Source: Utricularia gibba (Eukaryota; Streptophyta; Magnoliopsida; Lamiales; Lentibulariaceae). Taken from it: DNA of 31,585 bases. Below the pieces are notes generated by a model that ran no database searches, had not been told where the DNA came from, and saw only the letters and a program-made list of their open reading frames with translations. How positions within the stretch are numbered: position 1 is the first letter of the stretch; each line of letters begins with the position of its first letter. Where the stretch lies: the NCBI GenBank assembly GCA_002189035.1, contig NEEC01000157.1, positions 1 through 31,585 of the forward strand. Reading direction: 5' to 3'. The translations under genes were made by a program, and so were the position numbers. Shown here piece after piece: positions 10,789 through 20,975 of this stretch.

Positions 10789-12067
10789 ATGGACCCAAGG
10801 AAGGTGAAAAAGCTGAAGAGCATGCTTAAGGAAACTTCTGCTGCTGCTGCTGCTTCTGCTCTTGAAATGGAGGCATTTAACGTAGGGAATGCAAGTTTTC
10901 ATGAGTCAAATCAGATGAGCACAGGCTTTGATGCTGAAAACCATTATCTTTTTCTTCAACACCACAGTATTGCAGCCGCTCCACCTGATTTGCTGCCTCC
11001 CACTTGTTCAATCCCCTTTTCAAACTCACCTCTAAATTATTCCAGTTTCCTGGGACACTTCAGCCCACCTGAATCTCATACCGACGATCCGGGTAACGTC
11101 GGCTATGACTCTTTGCTGTCTTTGAATCAACCATCTTCGCTGAGGGAGCCGTTTCCTTGTGGAGGAGAACCAAAGGTTGAATCTTTGTTTGGTTTTCTGG
11201 ACGGCAGTGTTGGTGCTGGAGCATTGTATCCTAGTCAAAATTTTGAGTTCTTCGAGTTCACTGCTGGAGAAACAGGTAGCCCCTGTCACATGAAAGATGG
11301 GAAAGTGACCAAATGTTCAAGCAATGAAAAGCAGAGAAGAGTCTCCATGAATGACAAGTTCAAGGATTTGAGTAAACTGATACCAAATCCCACTAAGGTA
11401 ATACTAATAGCCAAGGCTGTGTATCTGGAATCAACTCAAAAGTTGGCACAAAACAAGGCTATATGTAACTAATGATTTCTTCTTCTTCGTCGTCTTCTTT
11501 TTTTCTTTTACTTGGATTCAAGAATGATCAAGCCACCATTCTGGCGGACGCTATTGACTACATAAATGAGCTACAGAGGACAGTAGCTGAGCTCAAACTC
11601 CTTGCTGAGAAGAAGAGAAGTGCTAAAGAGAAGAGAATCAAGAGTCCCAAGATTGAAACTGATGATGTTCGCCAAGAGGATGGACGTGCCATGAGAACCT
11701 CATGGCTTCAGAGGAAATCTAAGAACACTGAGATTGATGTTCGAATCATAGATGATGAAGTTACTGTGAAGCTTGTGCAACAGAGGGCAATCAACAGCCT
11801 TGTATATGTTTCAAAGGTTCTTGATGAGCTTCACCTTGATCTTCATCATGTTGCTGGAGGCGTCATAGGTGATTATTACAGCTTTTTGTTCAACTCAAAG
11901 GTAAAACTAGTGTTCACGTTTTCAGAAAAGATAGACATCATAATGAAACAATTTTCTTCGCTGTTTTGTAGATCTGTGAAGGTTCTATTGTGTATGCAAC
12001 TGCACTGGCAAACAAGCTGATTGAAGCTGTGGATCTGCAATATGCAGCAGCAACATCAAGCTTATGA
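10789..12067 (+). CDS. bHLH transcription factor, bHLH10/89/91 (tapetal) type, copy 1
   Basis: Three exons, 10789-11397, 11523-11900 and 11972-12067, all GT-AG and phase 0; 360 residues, frame intact. The basic region/helix 1 starts at about residue 175 (NEKQRRVSMNDKF). It keeps Glu and the RR pair of the E-box-binding pattern but has Lys where most family members have Arg (ER to EK), plus an unusual CSSN before it. Helix 2 is ATILADAIDYINELQRTV. The C-terminal ACT-like part (SWLQRKSKNTEIDVRIIDDE, then LDLHHVAGGVIGDYYSF) is diagnostic of Arabidopsis bHLH10/89/91 and rice EAT1/DTD relatives, which act in the tapetum during pollen development. The start is the ATG at 10789, followed by a Lys-rich segment and an alanine run encoded by GCT repeats. 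A second bHLH lies 258 bases downstream on the same strand. Confidence 0.92.
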
Positions 12068-12325
12068 TGGTGCTGCTATCTTGTAGTAGAATGAATAGTT
12101 CAATCATCAAATCATAATATTCCAGTTTTTCACCAAACTCCAACCAAAACTAAACTGACTTTCTTTGATCTGCTAATCTCAAAACTACTTCATTCCTTCC
12201 CTTTTCTCCCTTACAAACATACAAGTGTAAATACAAAGAACAGGCTCTCAAAAATGTGATCTTGCAGTTACAGCTTTTTTGCTTAGTACGTGAAAACTTT
12301 AAAAGGGGGCACTGTACCCTTTTTC

Positions 12326-13538
12326 ATGGAGGAGAATGCTTTCAGCCACACCTCATTATCCCAGCAAGATGCTACCCTGGAAATGGAGCTTCAGCAAGGA
12401 TTCAACGTGGGAGATGATCAATTCTTCAACGTTGCCAATGAGAACGAAGTTCAACAAGCTGCTAATGACTTTCATTTACAAAGAACAAGCGGGTTTGACT
12501 GCGAAACTATGTATCTTCAATACCACACCTCTGCTTTTTCTGTTCACCCTCAAAGATTGCTCACAGAGTTGCCATATTCTTCAGTTAACTTTTTAAACTC
12601 AGCTCAGAATTCTCCCAGCTTGTTGGCTTCCCTAACCACAGGGAGCATAGTTAATGATCACCCCACTTTGAATCAACCTCCACCTCAACCACCTTTCCTG
12701 AGAGACATGTTTCATTCTTTACCTAGCACTGGTTTAGTTGTTAGATCTCCAAGAAATGGATCTCTATTTGAGAATGGGGTATTTGAGTTCACTGGAGTAG
12801 GGAAAAGCACCAAGCCCTTTGTCACAGAAAGGCACAGGAGGGTCCGCTTGAATGACAAGTTTGAAGCTTTGAGGAAACTGGTACCAAATCCCACTAAGGT
12901 AACTGATTTCACAAAGCATCATTATCACGATGAAAACAATAAGTGAACTATCTTACGTGTCATGGATCCCAGAGCGATAGAGCATCGACGGTAGGGAACG
13001 CCATTGACTACATCGACGAGCTCAAAAGGACAGTGACTGAGCTGAAAGTTTTAGTGGAGAAGAAGAGGTTCACAAAGGAACGGCTAAAAATGCTCAAGTC
13101 TGAGGAGTCAAATATTCTTGGAGATGTGAACAAAGAGAATGGCTCCCTAAGATGCTCTTGGCTACAGAGAAAATCCAAGAACACGATAATTGATGTTAAG
13201 ATCATCGATGATGAAGTTACAGTGAAGATTGTCCAACAGAAGAGAATCAATTGCCTTGTGTTTGTTTCGAAGGTTCTTCATGAGCTTCAGCTAGATCTGC
13301 ACCATGTTGCTGGAGGACTCATTGGAGACTATTACACGTTTTTCTTCAATTCAAAGGTGGTAGGAAACTTCTAGATTTTTTCAGTTCAACCTTTCCAGAG
13401 AAAATAGAATGTGTGACTGACCTTTTGTTGCAGATTTATGAAGTTTCAACTGTTTATGCAAGCGCATTGGCCAACAAACTGATTGAAGCCGTGGATCAGC
13501 AGTCTGCAGCAGCTGATCCTCCTCCAGATAGTAATTAG
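12326..13538 (+). CDS. bHLH transcription factor, bHLH10/89/91 (tapetal) type, copy 2
   Basis: Exons 12326-12898, 12973-13356 and 13434-13538, same intron positions and phases as copy 1; 353 residues, frame intact. The basic region is canonical for the group: KPFVTERHRRVRLNDKFEAL with the full ER-x-RR core (residue about 167 on). Helix 2 is AIDYIDELKRTVTELKVLVE. C-terminal blocks (RCSWLQRKSKN, IIDDEVTVKIVQQKRINCL, LQLDLHHVAGG) match copy 1 and the family. N-terminal regions of the two copies are alignable only in patches (SGFD, LNQP, FEFT), so the pair is old compared with the OSC duplication. Likely a nuclear E-box-binding regulator that dimerises; a tapetal role is by homology only. Confidence 0.92.
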
Positions 13539-13896
13539 GTATGTAAAATCCCGATATACTTGCAGATTATAGTGAATCTTTCGAACCCTTTGTCCCAAAT
13601 TCTCACAAAGAGTAGCTTGGCAACTGTTGACACAAGGCCAAACAAAGAAGCAGAAACAAAGAATCGAGTTCTGATAGAGCCTGGATCCCAAATCTATGTA
13701 GCGAGCCATGGATTCAAGTACTGTAACCTTTGAACTGATATTTCAAAACCAACGAAAATCTGTTCACAAAAAAAGTATAAGCTATTCCAGCACGATCTCG
13801 TTATAGACATCTAATTACAGCTGAGTTAGCCAATCGACAAGCATACACAGAACTACCAATTAATTGCCATAAACGTCTGCAACCTCAGACCCTTGT
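13539..13896. other. Convergent 3' flanks
   Basis: Between the bHLH-2 stop and the 3' end of the minus-strand DUF212 gene. Nothing beyond UTR-like sequence is seen; an 87-codon minus-strand open frame here has no family features. Confidence 0.5.
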
Positions 13897-14990
13897 TTAC
13901 AAGACTCGAGAGAGGCAGATCATACAGCATACCCAAGCTACGCCAATACCAAGCATGGCACCAGCAAAAACTTGAGAGGAGTGTGGCCCAGAAGCTCCTT
14001 GAGCTTTCTTTGGCTTATTGGATGCCACTGAAACAAGTCCTCAACTATAAGATTGAGTACCTGCATGAATTCAACAGATTATGACATAAATTGTCATACA
14101 AACAAAACATGCCCCCAGTCGATGTACTTTCCTAAAAGCCACCTCACATTACTACATTCAATTGATGTCCTGTTTATGCAAAGAAGATATCAAAGGGAAA
14201 GCCCAATAAAAAACTTGTACTAAAGCTGGTAAAAGTAAGATGATTACAAAATATTACCTAATTTCAGTCTCAAAAAGTGATCTTTAAAGGGAAGACTAAC
14301 GCACAAAAAAAGCAAGTACCTCAGCTTGCATCCCTGCGTGGCGCCGTACACCAGTAGCGTCGTACATGACAATCATACTAAACCAGAGACAAACTGGAAA
14401 TAAAGAATCGGCTACACCATGACAAATCGCCACAGAAGTAGTCATTGCAGTGCATAGAGCAGAATGAGAAGAAGGCATTCCACCAGATGCAAACATAATC
14501 CTAAAATCCCATTTCCTCTCCACCCAAAAATTCAAGAATACTTTAATAGTTTGTGCAATAGCCCACGCACATAATCCAGAAACAAAGTCGGGTTTGCAAC
14601 AAGTGTAGACATGAAAGGACTTATGTTAACCTTAGCAGCACCCGTGGCAGCAATAATCGCCGACGGAAGAGCATCATTCTGAAGAAAGCCCGTTTCTTGA
14701 ACATGGAGCACGGCGGCCCACTTCTGAGTTGAGGATTTCACTGCGTAGTCACTAACTTTCTGGACAAATGGGATTACATACGAAATGGGTTTTACAAGGG
14801 AACCGCAATTGGTCCATAAGGAATCGGGGTTGAGCGCATTCATAGCATTAACGCAGATAGAGGAGAATCTCTTAAACCTCAAAACCGAAAACTTGGACCA
14901 TCCGAGAGAAGTAGACCCAGGCGAAGCCGCTAATCGCAGGCTCTTGAAAGGAAAATGGATTAGAATTATAGAATCCATGAAAACATACAT
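13897..14990 (-). CDS. DUF212 / acid phosphatase-vanadium haloperoxidase-related protein
   Basis: Minus-strand gene with exons 14990-14320 and 14060 to 13897 around a GT-AG intron. The hallmark is SGGMPSSHSALCTAM, then MIVMYDATGVRRHAG (exon 1) and ISQRKLKELLGHTPL (exon 2), as in plant DUF212 proteins (Arabidopsis At3g12685/At3g61770 group), thought to be organellar membrane proteins of unclear activity. The region before the motif has a Ser/Arg-rich N-terminus that could be a transit peptide, then hydrophobic segments. Two one-base losses break the frame, both in T runs on the coding strand: near 14572 (before SGLCAWAIAQTIKVFLNF) and near 13965 (after GHTPLK). Without the second correction the protein stops at 13938; with it the family-like tail (FAGAMLGIGVA) ends at 13897. 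Probably a real gene with sequencing errors. Confidence 0.85.
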
Positions 14991-15181
14991 CAATTGAACA
15001 AGAGGTGAGCTTCAATCTTCATTCAAACCAACGAAAGAAGCAAGATCAGTAGCGCGCCGCACAGGCATACCGGAGAAAGGACAACCATTTCCTTTCACGG
15101 ACGTGAAAACAATCAAATATAGACATCACACATCAGAAAAAAAAAAAAAATTAGAGCGACGGCGGCACAAGTTGAGGCATC
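14991..15181. other. 5' flank of DUF212 gene, ends at OSC repeat unit
   Basis: Upstream of the DUF212 gene, with an A14 run near 15137-15150. A block starting about 15170 (GTTGAGGCAT then CTTCGGCCCCTGCAAGG) begins the repeat shared by the three OSC units. Confidence 0.5.
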
Positions 15182-15937
15182 CTTCGGCCCCTGCAAGGAA
15201 TATGCCATCCCAGTGAGATTTATCGTCTCGTAAACAATTATTCAAATTATGTGTAATATTGTAATATGTAAAATTTATACCTAAATTTCCACATAAACTA
15301 TTATTTAATTAACTAATATATGTATGTCAGCTTTGTATAACTATACTAATCACATATTTACTTTTTTAGCATATACATAAATGGAGAAATGGAGAGAGAG
15401 TAAGTTAATTATATCTATATCATTTATATGTAATTAAAATTTTATTCTTGAACATTAAATATTATATATAAGTAACTTATTTAATTATACTATACTTACA
15501 TATACTAATGCAATATTACTAAATTTAATTCAATAATCTTTATAAAAAATTGAAATTAAAAATATTAATATTTTTTAAATTATCTTTATTTTTCGTAATA
15601 TTTTTTCAATGAATTTTTCAAGAAATAAAACGAGACAGAATATCTTGTTTGGGCCACAACAGCCACAGAAACTGGGCCAATTAGGGAAGCCATCGAGCTA
15701 ATGGGCTACCGCCACCCCTCATACATTTGTGGCCGGCCCAAATTGGTGAATGATTTTTGTTGATTTTAACTTGTCCAGCTGCGTCTCTGCTATCGCAGAA
15801 TGCATGCTGGTAAAGGGATGACCATGGGGTCAAAAGGCATTCATCTCACGGTCGAACTGTCAGCAGAGCATTCAATATCGGTGTTGGTAGTTGGGATAGG
15901 ATCAACATTTGGAGATCTGATGCACTGCACAGAAATT

Positions 15938-17120
15938 TATTTAAATAAGTATGTCAGAAATTTCCATTTTTAAAATATCTGTAATTTACTTTTCTTTTTT
16001 GAAAATACCTGTCATTTTAATATTAGTGTTTTAATGCCCATTTTTATTTTTATTGAAAAGAATGTTATTGCATATTAACATAAATTAGTTTACTTCAAAA
16101 TTATTATTAATCAAAAAATTATTTTAATGGATTACTCTTAATGACAAAAAGAATAATAATTAAAAACATAGAAAACATAAATTGTAATATAAAACATAAA
16201 TAAAATAATAGTTAAATGTTTATGAATTAATATACAAAAGTAAATCATTGATGTTTTAAATTTAATTTTTAATTAAAATAATTTAAATTAAATTAAATTA
16301 TAGATATAACAATGAATTTATATTAAAAAAAGATAAAAAAACAATACAAATATTTTCATAATAACAAAATATTAATAGATAATTTTATAAAAACTTTTGT
16401 CGATACAGTTATTTTAACAAAAAGGCCTGAATTATTTGTCCAAAAAGTATTTAAATGGATTAATTTTGTCAACAAAGAAAAAATAATGATTAGAGAAATA
16501 AAAAATCCAAAATTATAATATTACCATGAATTTAGATGAATATTAAAAATTTATTAATGTAAATATGACTATATTTTTACTCACCTACTACTAACAAAAC
16601 AAAAAAATATGATTTTAAAACTTTTGTATTTTGAAAAGATAAAAGTTAATATATCAAAAAACATTCAAACACAAAAACTCTTAATAAATTAAAATATTAT
16701 CACATTTAGTAAACAATTCATGTATCATAAATTTTTTAAATGTTAAAAAAATAAATAAATAACATGAAAATATTACAAAATTTCGAATATTTTTTCAAAT
16801 ATATTTTTATTAATAAATAAACAAACATATATAAAATGTATAATTACAATATTTAATTAAATTTATAAATTTCTATTGATTAAATATAAAAATAAATTGA
16901 AAATGCTTAAAATTTGTTTTCAATTTTAAAAAAATTACATCTATTTTTTTATAATTACATATTCATCTAAAACATAATAAAAAAATATTCTAGGAAAACA
17001 CAGGTATTTTTTTATAATAACAGATTTTTTTACAAATTTATGTAAAAGAATAAAATAAAATAAAGTCATTTAAGTTATAAAAAAAAAAACATATATTTTG
17101 ATATATTTTTTATAGGCATA
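15938..17120. mobile_element. AT-rich insertion in OSC1 promoter, probable non-autonomous DNA element
   Basis: Comparison with unit 2 shows that after GATGCACTGCA (ends 15935) about 1.2 kb of extremely AT-rich, non-coding DNA replaces different sequence. Similarity resumes at the ACCTTGAAAA block (17145). Near the ends there is an imperfect inverted repeat: ATATCTGTAATTT and AAAATACCTGTCA at 15977-16013 face CAGGTATTTTTTT and AATAACAGATTTT at 17001-17026. No transposase. It may be a MITE-like element or a more complex replacement; I cannot find clear target duplications. Confidence 0.4.
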
Positions 17121-17336
17121 TTAACAAAACGGCCGGTGTTTGCGTACCTTGAAAACGACAACTTTGCTGTCTGCAATGCGTGGCCCTCCAGCCCTCCAAC
17201 TTGATTCTTTGTTTTTTAGAAAAATTGGCTGAATGCATGCCATTCTGCGTGCTTGAAGAAAATGTGGGCCTCCTACCATACAGAGCTACTCTTGCAGTAT
17301 GGAACTTTAGATAAGCAGGGGATCTCTCCTCAGAGT

Positions 17337-17342
17337 CACCTG
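17337..17342 (+). promoter_or_regulatory. E-box in OSC1 upstream region
   Basis: CACCTG (CANNTG) 169 bases before the OSC1 ATG, conserved at the same place in OSC2 (24777-24782). A bHLH could bind it, but six-base sites are common; only the conservation between copies is notable, and those copies are recent. Confidence 0.3.
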
Positions 17343-17510
17343 TGGCAACTCCAAGGCAGTCAGGTTTGCCTTTCTCTACTACTTCCCCTTCCTCTCTAGC
17401 CTGCAAACGACAAACAAACCTTGGTTTTTTCATGTAATACTTCGACACGCATGCATTTCAGAAAGCCATCATTGACATCATACATTCTTTGCAGCATAAA
17501 GTGGTCAGTC

Positions 17511-20500
17511 ATGTGGAGACTCAGAGTTGCTCAGGGAGACAATAATCCTTACCTCTACACAACTAACAACTTTGTGGGAAGACAGACGTGGACCTTCGAT
17601 GAGGACTACGGCACACCGGAGCTCCGGGAAGCAGTGGAGAAGGCCCGAAGTGACTTTTGGGAGAATCGCCACACTGTGAAGGCAAACGGTGATCTCCTAT
17701 GGCGGACGCAGGTATTTGCGTTGGAAAATGCATGCTGATCAAGATGCCAACTTATATACCATGCTGAACTGTGCAGTATTTGCACGAGAGTAACTTTCGG
17801 CAAAGGATACAGCAAGTGAGGGTGGGCGACGATGAAGATGTGAGTCATGAGAAAGCCACCGCCGCTCTACGACGTGGGGTTCATTATTTCGCGGCGTTGC
17901 AAGCCAGCGACGGCCACTGGCCCGCAGAAAACGCCGGCCCGCTGTACTTTCTACCGCCACTGGTAAAGCATTCGCCTTTGCCTGTTTAAGAAATAAAGCG
18001 TTCCAATTTTTTCAACCTTGCCACTTAAGCCATGCAGGTGATGGCCTTGTACATGATGGGATGCCTCAACACAGTTTTCTCACCCCAACACTGCAGAGAG
18101 ATTCTTCGTTATCTGTACTGCCACCAGGTAAACTAAGTAATATTTTGGGCAACAACTAAAATGAGATGAGAATTGGAGCAAACGCGAAAAAAAAGTAAAA
18201 ACATACTTGAGAATTGATGACAGAATGAAGATGGAGGATGGGGGTTCCATGTAGCAGGTCACAGCATGATGTTCTGCACTGCACTAAGTTACCTTTGCAT
18301 GAGGATTCTGGGCGTAGACAGCAACAATACCTCCTGCATCAAAGCTAGGAAGTGGATCATGGACCACGGAACGGTTAAGGCCATCCCTTCGTGGGGCAAG
18401 ACTTATCTATCTGTCTGTACTCTCTCTCAACTCTAAACTTTCAGAGATTGAGACTGGTTAAACATATACATGATTGTTCCTATTTTCAGATAATCGGGTT
18501 GTATGATTGGTCCGGTACTAACCCGATGCCACCTGAATTCTGGTTGTTCCCTACATATCTCCCAATACATCCAGGTCCTCTTCTGTCTGTTTTCCTTTTT
18601 CATGATGCAGGTTGACATCATAGATCTTATTTCAAATGACAGCCAAAATGATGCCTTATTGTCGTATGGTGTACATGCCGATGTCCTACTTGTATGGCAA
18701 GAGATTTGTAGCTCCAATCACTCCTCTGATCTTAGAACTCAGACAAGAGTTATATGATGAGCCTTACGAGAAGATTGATTGGAGAAGCCTGCGAAAAGTA
18801 TGCGCAAAGGTTAGTCATTGATAATGAATTACACTTAATGAAGAGGAAGGAGCAAGATCTGAAAACCTGTATTCTCTGGCAGGAGGATTTGTATTATGCA
18901 CATGGATTTGTACAGGACTTCATTTGGGATGCTTGCTATTTAATTGCTGAGCCTCTACTGTCTCGCTGGCCTTTCATTAAGCTACGGGACAAAGCTCTGC
19001 AAGTTACCATGAAACACGTTCATTATGAAGATGAAAACAGTAGATACATTACCATAGGCTGCATAGAGAAGGCACTTTGCTTGATGGCTTGTTGGGTTGA
19101 GGATCCTCAGGGGGAGTACGTCAAGAAACACCTCGCCCGCATCCCCGATTACATGTGGGTAGCGGAGGATGGCATGAAGATGCAGGTAATGTACCAGTGC
19201 GATGATTTATTCAGTTATTATAAACAAAAATGCTCACAATCCATGATCTAGAACTGAGATAACTGATCTTGTGTTCATAAACAGACTTTTGGCAGTCAAC
19301 TGTGGGATGCATCTTTTGCCATACAAGCATTATTGGAATGTGATCTCACTGGTGAGATAGGAGAGACCTTAAAGAGGGGTCATGAGTTCATAAAGAACTC
19401 TCAGGTTGCTACTTCATTACAAATGTTCTAGCCACGCTGCAAATCAATAGATATATCAATAGCTACTCATATGCAGGTGAAGGATAATCCTTCAGGTGAT
19501 TTCCGGAGTATGTACCGGCATATTTCTAGAGGATCATGGACATTTTCTGATCAAGATCATGGATGGCCAGTCTCCGATTGCACCGCAGAGGGTTTGAAGG
19601 TACACTTGCAATCCATTGGTATTTTGATTCTTGATGGAAAAGACATCCCTTTGAGTTTCTATTTCTCAGTGTTGCCTTCTCTTCTCCATGATGTCACCGG
19701 AAATCGTTGGAGACAAGATGGAAGACGTGAAACTCCACGATGCTGTCAATATAATCATGTATCTGCAAGTGAGACTTTTTAACAGACACGCTTTGGGCAT
19801 AATCCATGCAATTTGTCCATCTCACGGTTTACAACTGCAGAGCAAAAATGGTGGCTTTCCAGCTTGGGAACCAGCAGGGGCATCCAAGTGGCTTGAGGTA
19901 GGTTCCCACATCCACATTCCAAACCGATTGAACTTAATCCGAAAAAAAAACACATTTTGCAGTTGCTGAATCCTTCGGAGTTTTTCGAAGATAACGTTGT
20001 GGAACACGAGTACGTGGAATGCACCGCTGCATCAATCCAGGCCCTAGTTCTGTTCAAGAAACTGCATCCCCAACACCTTAATAAAGAAATCGAGATCGCC
20101 ATCAAGAAAGCTGATGAATATATCAAGAGTATTCAAAGACCGATGGCTCATGGTAAAAGAACTTCAACACTTACGATTCCAATCACCATCATCGATAGCA
20201 TATTGTTTTGCAAGGTACGGGAGTTGGGGAGTTTGCTTCACCTACGGCACATGGTTCGCACTCTCCGGACTATCGCCGCCGGCAATACATACCAGAATTG
20301 CTCCGCCATCCGTCGAGGAGTTAATTTTCTCTTAAGCACCCAGAGGGACGACGGCGGCTGGGGAGAATCCTACCTTTCTTGCCCAAAGAAGGTAAGTTCT
20401 GGAAAATAAATAAATAAATAATATATTCAAACGATTAATGAATTAAAATTATTAAATAACAGGAGTACGTGGCACTGGAAGGAAATCGCTCAAACTTGGT

Positions 20501-20882
20501 CCAAACATCATGGGCCATGTTGGGCCTCATGCATTCGGGCCAGGTCAATCATCAGCCCAACCCAACAGTCCATTTGTTGTTATATTAAATTAAAAAAAGT
20601 ATTATTTATTCCAGGCACAGAGAGACATCACCCCACTCAACCGTGCAGCAAGGCTTCTGATCAACGCCCAGTTGGAGGATGGAGATTTCCCCCAGCAGGT
20701 AACTCAATCAACGTTACTGCACTCTTGAGAATGGAATTTTCAGGAACTTACTGAGTCATTGAGAATGGAATTTTCAGGAACTTACTGGAGCCTTCATGAG
20801 AAACTGCATTGCCCACTACCCACTCTATCGGAATGTATTCCCGATCTGGGCTCTTGCCGTGTACCGTAAATGTATTGGCTGA
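17511..20882 (+). CDS. 2,3-oxidosqualene cyclase OSC1 (beta-amyrin/lupeol synthase group), two frame breaks
   Basis: Cyclises 2,3-oxidosqualene to a triterpene, at the ER membrane by family knowledge. Sixteen exons with GT-AG borders: 17511-17711, 17777-17962, 18038-18127, 18224-18412, 18490-18574, 18643-18809, 18883-19185, 19285-19404, 19477-19599, 19670-19768, 19841-19897, 19963-20152, 20215-20391, 20463-20543, 20615-20698, 20778-20882. The length is 752 residues once two one-base losses are restored: exon 12 near 20140 (CCG for CCCG) and exon 13 near 20273 (ATCGCC for ATCTGCC). Start [15 protein letters not shown] and NNFVGRQTW mark the dammarenyl-type OSC group. Catalytic Asp is in SDCTAE (residue about 481); QW motifs include ASDGHW, QRPDGSW and QRDDGGW. 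The MWCYCR motif reads MMPYCR (Met254, Pro255), and WQVSDCTAE reads [12 protein letters not shown]2 is 4 kb downstream. Confidence 0.93.
20727..20787 (+). repeat. 34-base tandem duplication at the last OSC1 splice acceptor
   Basis: A 34-base period: the block GAGAATGGAATTTTCAGGAA at 20727 recurs at 20761. Each copy has its own AG acceptor and the start of exon 16. Only the second (exon from 20778) keeps the frame. OSC2 has a single copy. Confidence 0.85.
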
Positions 20883-20950
20883 TGGAACCAGCAGCGAAGA
20901 AGGATCACCATTTGGCATCCTTTTGAATAAATAAGACATTCGTTTGGTGA

Positions 20951-20969
20951 TTTAGGGCTTAGGGTTTAG
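20951..20969 (+). repeat. Telomere-like motif at duplication junction
   Basis: TTTAGGGCTTAGGGTTTAG holds two and a half units of the plant telomere repeat with one mismatch. It lies just before the point (20976) where the copied 9567-11088 segment begins and just after OSC1/OSC2 similarity ends. Confidence 0.6.
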
Positions 20970-20975
20970 TGAAAC

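Larger units (their letters stand above)
15182..20945 (+). repeat. OSC repeat unit 1
   Basis: First of three units that begin with the same roughly 45-base block (CTTCGGCCCCTGCAAGG at 15182, 22442 and 29066). Units 1 and 2 continue through shared patches (GGGCCACAA; GCATTCAAT; ACCTTGAAAA) to a complete OSC gene. Similarity with unit 2 ends about 60 bases after the OSC stop codons. The unit also holds a long AT-rich insertion at about 15938-17120. Confidence 0.85.

Noticed and set aside
20744-20770. First AG of the duplicated acceptor as the true exon 16 start
   Set aside because: It shifts the frame of the conserved C-terminus; the second AG at 20776-20777 gives the same ending as OSC2.
17511-20882. 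OSC as cycloartenol or cucurbitadienol synthase
   Set aside because: The [15 protein letters not shown] start, NNFVGRQTW and an MxxYCR-type specificity motif belong to the beta-amyrin/lupeol side of the family.
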